A stretch of DNA of 64,000 bases, from NCBI RefSeq assembly GCF_029245835.1, contig NZ_JAQWOO010000025.1:42192-106191 (forward strand), given 5' to 3'. Shown here piece by piece: positions 1 through 8,359 of the stretch (the stretch's first letter is position 1; each line of letters starts with the position of its first letter). Made by a program: the position numbers and the translations under genes. The notes under the pieces are model-generated. The model saw nothing but the letters and a program-made list of their open reading frames with translations, was not told the DNA's origin and did not search any database. The DNA comes from Algibacter sp. (lineage in GTDB: Bacteria > Bacteroidota > Bacteroidia > Flavobacteriales > Flavobacteriaceae).

Positions 1-1
1 G

Positions 2-466
2 TCGTTCTTAGGCGATTATGCAAAGGATTTACCTAGTTCTGGATTGCTTTTTCCTTTAAGTATGCGAAACAGTGAAAATACAGCGCCGCTTGTTAGAACA
101 ATTTTAGCAATATGTGAAGAAGATCAAAGCCTAACTTTTGCTGGGAATATTCCTCAAGATTCCTATGTTCGATTAATGAAAGCAAATATAGATAGATTAA
201 TTGGCGGTGCTGAAGATTCTGCAATTTCTGCAAATAAAAATTTAAAAGAAACATCTGAATTGGCAATTCTTATTAGTTGCGTTGGAAGAAGGTTGGTTTT
301 AAAACAATTAGTAGAGGAAGAAGTAGAAGTGGTAAGAGATGTTATAGGAAATAAACCCTGTATTACCGGGTTTTATTCATATGGTGAAATTGCACCTTTT
401 GGAGAATTTTCACCTTGTGAGTTGCATAATCAAACCATGACAATAACAACACTTTCGGAATGTTAA
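2..466 (+). CDS. FIST-domain sensor protein, 5'-truncated by window edge
   Basis: The reading frame is open to the first base of the window, so this is the C-terminal end of a longer gene; no start is visible. The visible 154 codons match the FIST_C region: CVGRRLVL in the middle, then GFYSYGEIAP and CELHNQTMT close to the end. FIST proteins are cytoplasmic small-ligand sensors (possibly for amino acids) that feed two-component or cyclic-di-GMP pathways. The last codons overlap the start of the hybrid kinase gene by 7 bp, so the two are probably translationally coupled and act together. Family identity is secure from the motifs; the ligand is unknown. Confidence 0.85.
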   Translation, partial: SFLGDYAKDLPSSGLLFPLSMRNSENTAPLVRTILAICEEDQSLTFAGNIPQDSYVRLMKANIDRLIGGAEDSAISANKNLKETSELAILISCVGRRLVLKQLVEEEVEVVRDVIGNKPCITGFYSYGEIAPFGEFSPCELHNQTMTITTLSEC

Positions 467-2208
467 ATAACGAATATCATAGGTTATTAAAACGTCAGCT
501 TAGAAAATCTGGTTTAAATATTTCAGATAATCCTGAATTTAGCAGTTTTTTAAGTATGATTGATAATGCGTACAAAAGCTTTGATAAGGATTTTAATCAT
601 ATTGAACACATACTCGAAGAAAGCTCTAAAGAATTGTTTGTTGCAAATCAATATTTAATTCATGAAAGAGATAAAACGAGAACAAAACTTGAAAATATTG
701 TTGATAATGTAGGCGGTGTTATTTTTGAAACAGATCTTGATGGGAATTTCACGTTTTTAAATAATGCCTGGGAAAAATATTCTGGATATGCTATTGAAAA
801 AACTATAGGTAAAAATTTTAAGGATTTTTTAATTACTAAAAATATTGAAGGAAATAAAGAATTCCACAAATTATTCTCAAAGAAAAAGAAGCGTATTGAA
901 TTTATTTTTAAGCATAAAATTAATGATAAATTAATGTGGTTTGAGTTGAAGTCAAAACTAATTAAAGATAATAACGATTTACCAGCCGGATTTATTGGTA
1001 CAATAATAGACGTTACAAACTTAAAAGAAACAGAGGTTGAATTACAAAAAGCGAGTAAGTCTAAGGATGAGTTTTTATCTACTATGTCTCATGAAATTAG
1101 AACACCTTTAAATGCCGTTACGGGAATAACAAATATTTTACTAATGGAAGACTATTTGCCAGAGCAACTAGAAAACATTAAGGCATTAAAATATTCTGGA
1201 GAGCATTTACTTGGTTTAATTAATGATTTGTTAGACTTTGATAAAATTAAATCTGGAAAATTAAAAGTATTAGAAAAAGACTTTAGTCTACCTTATTTTT
1301 TAGAAAATATAAAATCTCACTTTCAATTAAGGGCTGAAAAAAAAGGTGTAGTTTTTAATGTTAGAAAAGAAAATGATCTTCCTGATAATATTATTGGCGA
1401 TAAATTAAAACTTACGCAAATAATGAAAAACTTATTAAGTAATTCTTTAAAGTTTACAGAGAAAGGAAGCGTTATTCTTAGTATTAAAAATTTAGGTATT
1501 AATAAAAATAAAATTAGGCTAAGGTTTAAGGTCGTTGATACAGGTATCGGTATATCAAAAAGTAGACAAGAATCAATATTTGAAAGCTTTATGCAAGCGG
1601 ATTCACAGACTTCCATAAAATATGGAGGTACTGGTTTAGGATTATCTATTAGTAAAAAATTATTAAACCTACAGAATAGTGATTTAATAGTTCAAAGCAA
1701 GTTAGGACAAGGTGCTACTTTTTCTTTTGAAATCAAATATAGAGTAAGTAATAGGCTTAACCTTTACGAACCAGATATGATTAAAATGCAACCAAACTAT
1801 GAGCCTTTAAATTTAAATGTATTGGTTGCAGAAGACAATAAAATGAATATTCTCATTTTAAAAAGATTCTTTTCGAAATGGCATGTAAATTATAAAGTAG
1901 CAGAAAACGGCAAAGAAGTGTTGAAGTATTTTGAAAATTCTAATTTTGATTTTGATTTGGTTTTAATGGATTTACAGATGCCACTTTTAGATGGTTATGA
2001 AACTGCTAGTATTATTAGAAATTTATCAGATAAGTCTAAATCAAATATTCCAATAATAGCCCTAACTGCATTTGCTCAAACCGATATTAAAGAAAAAACT
2101 AAACAATATAAAATGAATGGATTTATGGGTAAACCATTTAATCCTGAAAAACTTTATAAATTACTAAAGTCTTATTCAAACGAAGCTCTAAATGAACAAG
2201 TTATTTAG
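460..2208 (+). CDS. Hybrid sensor histidine kinase (PAS-HisKA-HATPase-REC)
   Basis: 582 aa, with no signal peptide or membrane segment, so predicted cytoplasmic. Order of domains: N-terminal helical stretch (1-70), PAS (about 72-190), HisKA with the phosphorylated His at residue 211 in SHEIRTPLN, HATPase_c (N box NLLSNSLKF, G1 DTGIGIS, G2 GGTGLGLS), and a C-terminal receiver (about 456-575) with the acceptor Asp504 in LVLMDLQMP and a conserved Lys in GKPF. It has both transmitter and receiver but no output domain, so the phosphate must pass to an Hpt protein or regulator outside the window. The 7-bp overlap with the FIST gene suggests that the FIST protein is its sensory partner, an arrangement reported for FIST families. 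Confidence 0.93.
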   Translation: MLNNEYHRLLKRQLRKSGLNISDNPEFSSFLSMIDNAYKSFDKDFNHIEHILEESSKELFVANQYLIHERDKTRTKLENIVDNVGGVIFETDLDGNFTFLNNAWEKYSGYAIEKTIGKNFKDFLITKNIEGNKEFHKLFSKKKKRIEFIFKHKINDKLMWFELKSKLIKDNNDLPAGFIGTIIDVTNLKETEVELQKASKSKDEFLSTMSHEIRTPLNAVTGITNILLMEDYLPEQLENIKALKYSGEHLLGLINDLLDFDKIKSGKLKVLEKDFSLPYFLENIKSHFQLRAEKKGVVFNVRKENDLPDNIIGDKLKLTQIMKNLLSNSLKFTEKGSVILSIKNLGINKNKIRLRFKVVDTGIGISKSRQESIFESFMQADSQTSIKYGGTGLGLSISKKLLNLQNSDLIVQSKLGQGATFSFEIKYRVSNRLNLYEPDMIKMQPNYEPLNLNVLVAEDNKMNILILKRFFSKWHVNYKVAENGKEVLKYFENSNFDFDLVLMDLQMPLLDGYETASIIRNLSDKSKSNIPIIALTAFAQTDIKEKTKQYKMNGFMGKPFNPEKLYKLLKSYSNEALNEQVI

Positions 2209-2270
2209 ATATTTTCATAAAGATAAATAGATATACAAATATTTTTATTGTTTGTAAAGCATTCTATATT

Positions 2271-2278
2271 TATCTTTA
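2271..2278 (+). promoter_or_regulatory. Putative radC promoter -7 element, near-leaderless
   Basis: TATCTTTA matches the Bacteroidota -7 element TAnnTTTG in 7 of 8 positions and is followed by only four bases before the radC ATG at 2283. An ATTG at 2247-2250 lies 20 nt upstream as a possible -33. The transcript would start at or next to the start codon. Confidence 0.45.
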
Positions 2279-2282
2279 ACCA

Positions 2283-2981
2283 ATGCAAGAAAAACCATCG
2301 TCATTTTCAATAAAAAACTGGAGTCAAGACGATCAACCTCGAGAAAAATTACTTTACAAAGGCAAAGCCACATTAAGTGATGCCGAATTAGTTGCTATTT
2401 TGATAGGCTCTGGTAACCGTCAAGAAAGTGCTGTAGATTTATGTAAACGTATTTTAGCGAGTACTGATAATAATTTAAGTGCCTTAGGGAAACTATCCGT
2501 AAAACAACTTATGGAGTTTAACGGAATTGGTGAAGCCAAAGCCATAAGTATTATTGCAGCCTTAGAATTAGGAAGACGACGCAGAGGAGAAGAAGCCTTA
2601 GAAAAAAAGAAAATCACATCTAGCACATCGGTTTTTGAATTGATGCAACCTATTATTGGCGAATTAGAGCATGAGGAGTTTTGGATTATTTATGTTAATA
2701 ACTCTAACAAAGTCATTCAAAAGAATCAACTAAGCAAAGGCGGCATAACAGGCACTTTGGTTGATGTGCGCTTGGTGTTAAAAAATGCTTTAGAAGTTGG
2801 TGCCACAGCTTTAATATTAGCACACAACCATCCATCTGGGACTTTAAAACCTAGTGAAGCTGATAAACAAATTACTCAAAAATTAAAATTAGCAGCACAA
2901 AGTCTAGATATAAAAGTTTTAGATCACCTTATTATCACAGAAAAAGCATACTTTAGTTTTGCTGATGAATCTATATTGTGA
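2283..2981 (+). CDS. radC: RadC family JAB/MPN-domain protein
   Basis: 232 aa, the usual RadC length. The N-terminal third carries the UPF0758 helix-hairpin-helix-like region (NGIGEAKAISI). The C-terminal half is a JAMM/MPN+ domain with the metal-binding motif HNHPSG (His181, His183) and Asp194. The name DNA repair protein is historical; the repair role was disputed, and the fold predicts a metal-dependent isopeptidase-like or nucleic-acid-linked activity. It is predicted cytoplasmic. A promoter-like element directly before the ATG suggests its own transcription. The gene is separated from the downstream deacetylase by a 64-bp spacer with 7-nt periodicity. Confidence 0.93.
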   Translation: MQEKPSSFSIKNWSQDDQPREKLLYKGKATLSDAELVAILIGSGNRQESAVDLCKRILASTDNNLSALGKLSVKQLMEFNGIGEAKAISIIAALELGRRRRGEEALEKKKITSSTSVFELMQPIIGELEHEEFWIIYVNNSNKVIQKNQLSKGGITGTLVDVRLVLKNALEVGATALILAHNHPSGTLKPSEADKQITQKLKLAAQSLDIKVLDHLIITEKAYFSFADESIL

Positions 2982-2989
2982 TTAAAGAC

Positions 2990-3045
2990 ATGAGACCGAT
3001 GACAGAAGACTGCTTTTCAAACACTGAAAACTGCAAACTGAAATT
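2990..3045. repeat. Heptad-periodic spacer (ACTGAAA-type)
   Basis: The spacer ends in ACTGAAA, ACTGCAA, ACTGAAA units set 7 nt apart directly before the start codon at 3046, preceded by the related words gacagaagactgc and aaacactg. Similar 7-nt spacing is seen in other spacers of this window. Confidence 0.5.
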
Positions 3046-4347
3046 ATGCTATTAGTATATACCCATAAAATATCACCTAGATTAAATTATGTTTTTAAAC
3101 ATATTTGCACGAGGATATTAGGTGTTAAAGTGAGCTTTACAACAAAAATTGAAGCCTTTATTGCTCATGATAGTTTAAAAATGTCTTATACTAAACAGCA
3201 ATTAGGTAATGAGTTTTTTATTAAGAGTCACGATATTTTATTTGAACAAGGCTTAAGTGATATCGAAATTAATATACATGATTGGGGCAATACAAAATGC
3301 TTCTTTTACCTTGGAGAAAAGAGTGCGATGCCTTTTGATATTTTTTCAGCTTCTTTTTATTTATTGTCAAGATACGAAGAGTATTTACCACATGTAAAAG
3401 ATGAATATGGACGTTTTACAGCTACCGAAAGTTTAGCTTATAAAAAAGGGTTTTTACATCAGCCCGTTGTAGATATTTGGGCTTATAAATTTAGAGACGC
3501 TTTACAAAATCAGTACCCAGAATTTAAATTCCCTAAAAGGACATATCAAATAAAACCCATCATAGATGTTCCTAGTCCTTACCAATATAAACTCAAGGGT
3601 ATTATGCGAACATTGGGCGGGGCAATTAAAGATACTTCAAGATTAAGATTAAGAAGTTTATATTCCAGATTCACAGTGCTTCTTGGATTTAGGCACGATC
3701 CTTTTGATACCTTTAAATATTTAATTAATAGACAAAAAAACACACCTTTTAAATTTGTTTTCTTTTTCCTAATTGGCGATTATTCTACTTATGATAAGGG
3801 AGTTAATCCAAATAAAAAGAAATTTGTGTCGCTCATAAAACATGTGGCTGATTATTGCAGAGTAGGATTAAAAATATCTTATTTTGCACTTGAAGATGAT
3901 GTATTATTAAAGAAAGAAAAAGTGAGAATGGAAGATATTTTAAACACTAATTTAAAAGCTTCTAGACAATCATTCTCAAAACTAAATTTACCAGAAACTT
4001 ACAGAAACTTAATAGCTTTAGAGGTACAAGAAGATTATACTATGGGTTATACAAACCATATAGGTTTTAGGGCAGGCTCTTGTACACCCTTTTTGTTTTA
4101 TGATTTAGATTACGAAGTACAAACACCTTTAAAAATTATACCATATCACCTTATGGATCATGCACTATTGAAGTATAAATCGCTACTCGATAAAAGGAAA
4201 ATTTTAAAAGAAGTAATCCAGGAAGTAAAGCAAGTTGATGGTGAGTTTGTTCCTGTGTTTCACAACTATACATTTAGTGATGCTCCTAAATGGTTAGGGT
4301 TTAAAGAATTGTTTAACTTAATTTTAGATTCTGCAGATGAAGTTTAA
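3046..4347 (+). CDS. Polysaccharide deacetylase-like protein (DUF7033 type)
   Basis: 433 aa. The N-terminal half (1-180) looks like the DUF7033-type region that precedes NodB-like deacetylase domains in Bacteroidota, with FDIFSASFYLLSRYEEY. The C-terminal half has PIIDVPSPYQYK in the place of the usual metal-binding T-x-D motif, HDPFDTFKY, IGFRAGSCTPF and DHALLKY. The expected role is removal of acyl groups from a surface polysaccharide. The catalytic first motif is not a textbook TFDD, so activity is inferred. No signal peptide is evident. The 3' end overlaps the yjjG-type gene by 11 bp, so the two are coupled. Confidence 0.75.
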   Translation: MLLVYTHKISPRLNYVFKHICTRILGVKVSFTTKIEAFIAHDSLKMSYTKQQLGNEFFIKSHDILFEQGLSDIEINIHDWGNTKCFFYLGEKSAMPFDIFSASFYLLSRYEEYLPHVKDEYGRFTATESLAYKKGFLHQPVVDIWAYKFRDALQNQYPEFKFPKRTYQIKPIIDVPSPYQYKLKGIMRTLGGAIKDTSRLRLRSLYSRFTVLLGFRHDPFDTFKYLINRQKNTPFKFVFFFLIGDYSTYDKGVNPNKKKFVSLIKHVADYCRVGLKISYFALEDDVLLKKEKVRMEDILNTNLKASRQSFSKLNLPETYRNLIALEVQEDYTMGYTNHIGFRAGSCTPFLFYDLDYEVQTPLKIIPYHLMDHALLKYKSLLDKRKILKEVIQEVKQVDGEFVPVFHNYTFSDAPKWLGFKELFNLILDSADEV

Positions 4348-5026
4348 AGGTATTACAGATGTGTTTTTTGATTTAGACCATACGCTTTGGGATTTCGATA
4401 AAAATTCGGAATTAACATTTAGAAAGATTTTTGAGTTGCATAAAGTGAATGTCAATATCTCTGAATTTTTAATCCACTATGTCCCCATTAATTTAAAGTA
4501 TTGGAGGTTATATAGAGAGGATAAAATTGAAAAGAATATGCTACGTTTTACTAGGTTAAATGAAACTTTTAAAGCTATCAATTTTAACGCTGAAGCTGAT
4601 TTAGTGCATAAGTTATCAGATGATTATATGGCACATTTAACTACATTTAATCACTTATTTGAAAACACGTTTGAAATTCTAGATTACTTAAGTATTAATT
4701 ATAATTTACACATTATAACCAATGGGTTTGATGAAGTGCAGTATAAAAAGATGAGTCATTCTAAAATTGATCATTATTTTAAAACCATTACAAATTCTGA
4801 AAATGCAGGTGTAAAAAAACCAAACCCTATAATATTTAATTATGCTTTAAACCTTGCAAAGACGAAACCTAATAAAAGCGTTATGATAGGTGATAGTTAT
4901 GAAGCAGATATTTTAGGAGCAAAAAACATGGGTATGGATGTGGTGTTTTTTGATGTTAATAGTATGACGGTGGATAGTGATATAAAACAAATTGATAATT
5001 TGATACAATTAAAAAAGTATCTTTAA
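4337..5026 (+). CDS. YjjG-family noncanonical pyrimidine nucleotidase (HAD)
   Basis: 229 aa HAD-superfamily phosphatase. Motif I is FDLDHTLWDF (nucleophile Asp and acid Asp near residues 12-14), motif II Thr in TNGFDEVQ, Lys in VKKPNP, and motif III GDSYEADILGA. The WDF after motif I and the TNG motif are typical of the YjjG/YfnB nucleotidases, which dephosphorylate noncanonical pyrimidine nucleotides and so clean the nucleotide pool. It is cytoplasmic. The start overlaps the preceding gene by 11 bp. Exact substrate is inferred from the family. Confidence 0.85.
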   Translation: MKFKGITDVFFDLDHTLWDFDKNSELTFRKIFELHKVNVNISEFLIHYVPINLKYWRLYREDKIEKNMLRFTRLNETFKAINFNAEADLVHKLSDDYMAHLTTFNHLFENTFEILDYLSINYNLHIITNGFDEVQYKKMSHSKIDHYFKTITNSENAGVKKPNPIIFNYALNLAKTKPNKSVMIGDSYEADILGAKNMGMDVVFFDVNSMTVDSDIKQIDNLIQLKKYL

Positions 5027-5100
5027 TTTTTATTAAACACACGTATCGTTTTTTAATTACTAAAATTAATATTTACAAAAAGAATAATATATTTAACAAT

Positions 5101-5961
5101 ATGAAGACTAATTTTTTTTCAATAATACTAACCTGTTTTATTGTAACCTCTGTATTTACACAAGCTAAGATCAATAATTATAAGTATGTCATTGTACCTA
5201 AGAAGTTTGATTTTTTGAAAGAGAAAGACCAATATCAATTGAACTCGCTAACAAATTTTTTGTTTAATAAGTACGGTTTTGAAGCGGTAATGGAAGGTTC
5301 AGATTATCCTAAAGATTTACAAATCAATAGATGTTTAGCATTAAATTCTGATGTGTTTAAAGATTCAGGAATGTTTAGAACTAAAATTAAAATAGAACTT
5401 AAAGACTGTAATGATAAATTAGTTTTTACTTCTGAAATAGGTGAAAGCAGAGAAAAAGAATATAAGACGGCATATAATCTTGCGTTACGCGATGCTTTTA
5501 AATCAATTGAAGCTCTAAATTATAAATATGCATCAAATAAAAATATAGCCTCAATTATTACAACGCCACAGACTCAGACAAATACTGAAGTTTCTGAAGA
5601 AATTCAGCAGCTAAGGCAAGAAATACAAAATTTAAAAAACGAAAAGCAAACTGAGGTTGCAGTTGTTGAACCTCCTAAAGTTGGAGCGCCCCAACCACAA
5701 CCAGTTAGTAAGATAGTTTCTAAAGAAATTACAGTAATTGAAGGTGTGTCAAATGTATTATATGCCCAAGAAATTGATAACGGATTTCAGTTGGTGGACA
5801 GTAGCCCCAAAGTGGTTTACAGAATAAAAAACACCAATTTGAAAGATGTGTTTTTAGTAGAGGGAACAAGCGCTATTATTTATAAAAAGGGAGACGATTG
5901 GGTTTTAGAATATTATTCTGATAATACTCTTGAGCAAAACACCTTAAATATTAAGTTTTAA
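5101..5961 (+). CDS. Secreted protein of unknown function
   Basis: 286 aa, not recognised. An N-terminal signal peptide (residues 1-20, hydrophobic SIILTCFIVTSVFTQA) predicts export. A globular alpha/beta-looking region (25-145) ends with an Ala-rich helix (LALRDAFKSIEAL). Then come a short coiled-coil stretch (EIQQLRQEIQNLKNEK, about 163-185), a Pro/Gln/Val-rich linker and a small C-terminal beta region (about 210-286). It has its own upstream AT-rich region of 74 bp and probably stands alone. The layout suggests a periplasmic or outer-membrane-attached protein with two domains joined by a linker; no function is proposed. Confidence 0.7.
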   Translation: MKTNFFSIILTCFIVTSVFTQAKINNYKYVIVPKKFDFLKEKDQYQLNSLTNFLFNKYGFEAVMEGSDYPKDLQINRCLALNSDVFKDSGMFRTKIKIELKDCNDKLVFTSEIGESREKEYKTAYNLALRDAFKSIEALNYKYASNKNIASIITTPQTQTNTEVSEEIQQLRQEIQNLKNEKQTEVAVVEPPKVGAPQPQPVSKIVSKEITVIEGVSNVLYAQEIDNGFQLVDSSPKVVYRIKNTNLKDVFLVEGTSAIIYKKGDDWVLEYYSDNTLEQNTLNIKF

Positions 5962-5976
5962 TTATAATGTAATTTT

Positions 5977-6041
5977 GCGTTAGAGATTCAAGGGCATGTT
6001 TGAGCTCGCCGATCCCTATAGCTATCGGGAGTGGTTACGCC
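5977..6041 (-). repeat. GGGCG...ACGC structured repeat, copy A
   Basis: Read on the minus strand it starts with GGCGTAACC, has an internal hairpin (CCCGATAGCTATAGGG), then ATCGGCG, and ends with TTGAATCTCTAACGC. The ends pair as GCGT (6037-6040) with ACGC (5977-5980 on this strand). It shares the hairpin-then-TCGG arrangement and the AATC[CT]CTNACGC end with copies near 7.4 and 54.3 kb. It sits between the convergent 3' ends of the secreted-protein gene and rarA. Confidence 0.6.
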
Positions 6042-6051
6042 AAGAAAGAAA

Positions 6052-7335
6052 TTAATAATTGTATTTATCTTTCCAACGATGTTTTAAAAACTCGCGATGT
6101 GCGTTTTCGCGAGCGTTGTTTCCGGGTTCGTAAAGTGTCGTATTTTTTATTTCGTCTGGCAGAAACTCTTGTGGCGCAAAATTATTCTCGTAATTATGTG
6201 CGTACTTATAATTATCGCCGTAACCTAGCTCTTTCATGAGTTTGGTAGGGGCATTTCTTATTTCCAGCGGCACACTTAAATCACCTGTTTGTTTAACCAA
6301 TTGTTGCGCTTTACCAATAGCCATATAAGCGGCATTGCTTTTAGGAGAGCAAGCCAAATAAGTAGCGCACTGACTTAAAATAATGCGAGATTCTGGGAAG
6401 CCAATAGTTGTTACCGCTTGAAATGCGTTGTTGGCAATTACGAGTGCCGTAGGGTTAGCATTCCCGATATCTTCACTTGCCGAAATTAGTAAACGACGCG
6501 CAATAAATTTCACATCTTCGCCACCTTCAATCATGCGAGCCAGCCAATATACTGCACCATTAGGGTCGCTACCACGTATGGATTTTATAAATGCTGAAAT
6601 AATATCAAAATGCTGTTCGCCCGTTTTATCATAGCGAACCGTATTGTTTTGAATTTTATCTAAAACAATTTCATCTGTAATTTCAATACTATCGGTGTTA
6701 AAAGAATTCACTAAAAGCTCAAAAATATTCAACAGTTTTCTAGCATCGCCACCAGATAGCCTTAAAAGTGCATTGGTTTCTTTTAAAGTAATATTCTTTT
6801 TAGAAATATGGTCGTCGGTTTCAATAGCACGTTTTAAAAGGGTCTCTAAATCGGTTTTATCAAAAGCATTTAAAATATAAACTTGGCAGCGCGATAAAAG
6901 TGCCGAAATAACCTCAAAACTTGGGTTTTCTGTAGTTGCTCCAATAAGTGTTATCCAACCCTTTTCAACCGCTTGTAATAAAGAATCTTGCTGAGATTTA
7001 CTAAATCTATGAATCTCATCAATAAATAAAATAGGGTTTTTTGTAGTAAACAATCCACCACTTTGTTTGGCTTTATCAATAACCTCTCTAATGTCTTTAA
7101 CCCCAGAATTAATAGCGCTTAAGGTGTAAAACGGTCTGCCAGATTCTGAGGCAATAATGTTTGCTAAGGTTGTTTTTCCAGTTCCTGGTGGTCCCCAAAA
7201 AATCATCGACGGTATCAAACCCTGCTTTATATGTTGGGTTAATGCACCACCTTTACCTACTAAATGATCTTGGCTCACGTAGTCTTTTAACGTCTTTGGT
7301 CTTAATCGCTCAGCTAATGGCTCATTCAAATTCAT
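6052..7335 (-). CDS. rarA: Replication-associated recombination protein A, AAA ATPase
   Basis: 427 aa, normal for RarA/MgsA. Walker A GPPGTGKTTL (about 50), Walker B ILFIDEIHRF, sensor I GATTENPSF and an arginine-finger LLSRCQVY are all present. The C-terminal half carries the conserved MgsA tetramerisation region (RGSDPNGAVYWLARM, then ASEDIGNANP). RarA acts at stalled replication forks together with SSB. The start is the ATG at 7335. It is transcribed divergently from the rhomboid gene across a 234-bp gap that contains copy B of the structured repeat. Cytoplasmic; high certainty. Confidence 0.95.
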   Translation of the reverse strand: MNLNEPLAERLRPKTLKDYVSQDHLVGKGGALTQHIKQGLIPSMIFWGPPGTGKTTLANIIASESGRPFYTLSAINSGVKDIREVIDKAKQSGGLFTTKNPILFIDEIHRFSKSQQDSLLQAVEKGWITLIGATTENPSFEVISALLSRCQVYILNAFDKTDLETLLKRAIETDDHISKKNITLKETNALLRLSGGDARKLLNIFELLVNSFNTDSIEITDEIVLDKIQNNTVRYDKTGEQHFDIISAFIKSIRGSDPNGAVYWLARMIEGGEDVKFIARRLLISASEDIGNANPTALVIANNAFQAVTTIGFPESRIILSQCATYLACSPKSNAAYMAIGKAQQLVKQTGDLSVPLEIRNAPTKLMKELGYGDNYKYAHNYENNFAPQEFLPDEIKNTTLYEPGNNARENAHREFLKHRWKDKYNY

Positions 7336-7406
7336 AAATGTAAAATTAAAGTAAAATTTTCACTTTTATCTTTTCCTTGAAGATGGAAATCTTATTCTTT
7401 TTACTT

Positions 7407-7506
7407 GGGCGTGCCCCCGAAAAGGGGTCGGGCTTTTACTACTCAATCTTTTTGTTTTTTTAAGAAAACAAAAAGGATTTCAAACATGCCGCTCAATCCC
7501 TCACGC
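7407..7506 (+). repeat. GGGCG...ACGC structured repeat, copy B
   Basis: Outer stem GCGTG (7409-7413) pairs with CACGC (7502-7506). Inside are a hairpin CCCC-GAAAA-GGGG (7415-7427), the word TCGGGC, and a long hairpin with AATCTTTTTGTTTT (7445-7458) against AAAACAAAAAGGATT (7465-7479), giving a three-way-junction-like fold. The terminal pair G7413-C7502 is T-A in copy C, a compensatory change. It sits in the divergent rarA/rhomboid gap. Confidence 0.7.
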
Positions 7507-7556
7507 TGGTATATCTGCCAATTTAGCACAAAACCCAAAAATGGATAACTATTTGC

Positions 7557-7564
7557 TAACTTTA
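7557..7564 (+). promoter_or_regulatory. Putative rhomboid gene -7 element, near-leaderless
   Basis: TAACTTTA fits TAnnTTTG in 7 of 8 positions and lies five bases before the ATG at 7570. No clear TTTG is present at the -33 distance. Confidence 0.4.
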
Positions 7565-7569
7565 AAGCA

Positions 7570-8304
7570 ATGAAAAACAAAGAACATTTTCAATTCTCAA
7601 CAGGGGTAATCGCTTACCCTGTGTTTTTTGTGCTAATTATTTGGTTAGTATTCTGGTTCGAGGTGCGCTTTGGTTACAACTTTAGTAAATATGGAGTTTT
7701 TCCTCAAACTTTAAGAGGTTTAAGAGGCGTTGTATTAAGTCCGTTTATTCATGGCGACATCAAACATATATATCATAATACAGTGCCATTATTTGTATTA
7801 TCTACAGCATTGTTTTATTTCTATAGACACATCGCATGGAAAGTTGTTTTTTTCGGGATTCTATTATCCGGATTTCTTACTTGGTGTATTGGCAGACCAT
7901 CATATCATATCGGGGCAAGTGGCTTAATTTATGTGTTAGTAAGTTTTAATTTCTTTAAAGGTGTTTTTGCAAAACATTACAGACTCATTGCCTTATCACT
8001 AGTAGTAATTTTTCTTTACGGAAGTATGGTTTGGTATACCTTACCTATAGAAAAAGGAATTTCTTGGGAAGGCCATATGGCAGGATTAATAACAGGCTTA
8101 ATATTCGCCTTATTTTTTAAAAGAGAAATAGCAAAACCAAAAAAGTATGTATGGGAACAAGAAAATTATAATGAAGATAACGATCCTTTTCTTAAACATT
8201 TTGACGAAAACGGAAATTTTATAGAAACCTTAGAACCTGAAATAGACGAGGAACAACTCCATATAAATTACCACTTCAAAAAAGAGAATCCAGAAAAAGA
8301 TTAA
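7570..8304 (+). CDS. Rhomboid family intramembrane serine protease
   Basis: 244 aa inner-membrane protein with about six hydrophobic segments. The catalytic dyad is visible: Ser117 in HIGASGLIY and His169 in WEGHMAGLITG. The family motif HGDIKHIYHNTVPLF in the loop after the first segment is also present (family form: H-x3-H-x3-N). Rhomboids cut single-pass membrane proteins within the bilayer. The C-terminal tail (about 185-244) is charged, acidic and cytoplasmic. It converges on rlmB. Substrate unknown. Confidence 0.92.
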   Translation: MKNKEHFQFSTGVIAYPVFFVLIIWLVFWFEVRFGYNFSKYGVFPQTLRGLRGVVLSPFIHGDIKHIYHNTVPLFVLSTALFYFYRHIAWKVVFFGILLSGFLTWCIGRPSYHIGASGLIYVLVSFNFFKGVFAKHYRLIALSLVVIFLYGSMVWYTLPIEKGISWEGHMAGLITGLIFALFFKREIAKPKKYVWEQENYNEDNDPFLKHFDENGNFIETLEPEIDEEQLHINYHFKKENPEKD

Positions 8305-8359
8305 TAGAAATGGATTTAATATGTTTTGTTCAAATTTAGATGAGAACAAATGAGACTGT

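Noticed and set aside
6000..6239. Plus-strand open frame over the 3' end of rarA
   Set aside because: It is antisense to a well-conserved gene, low in recognisable structure, and starts within repeat copy A.
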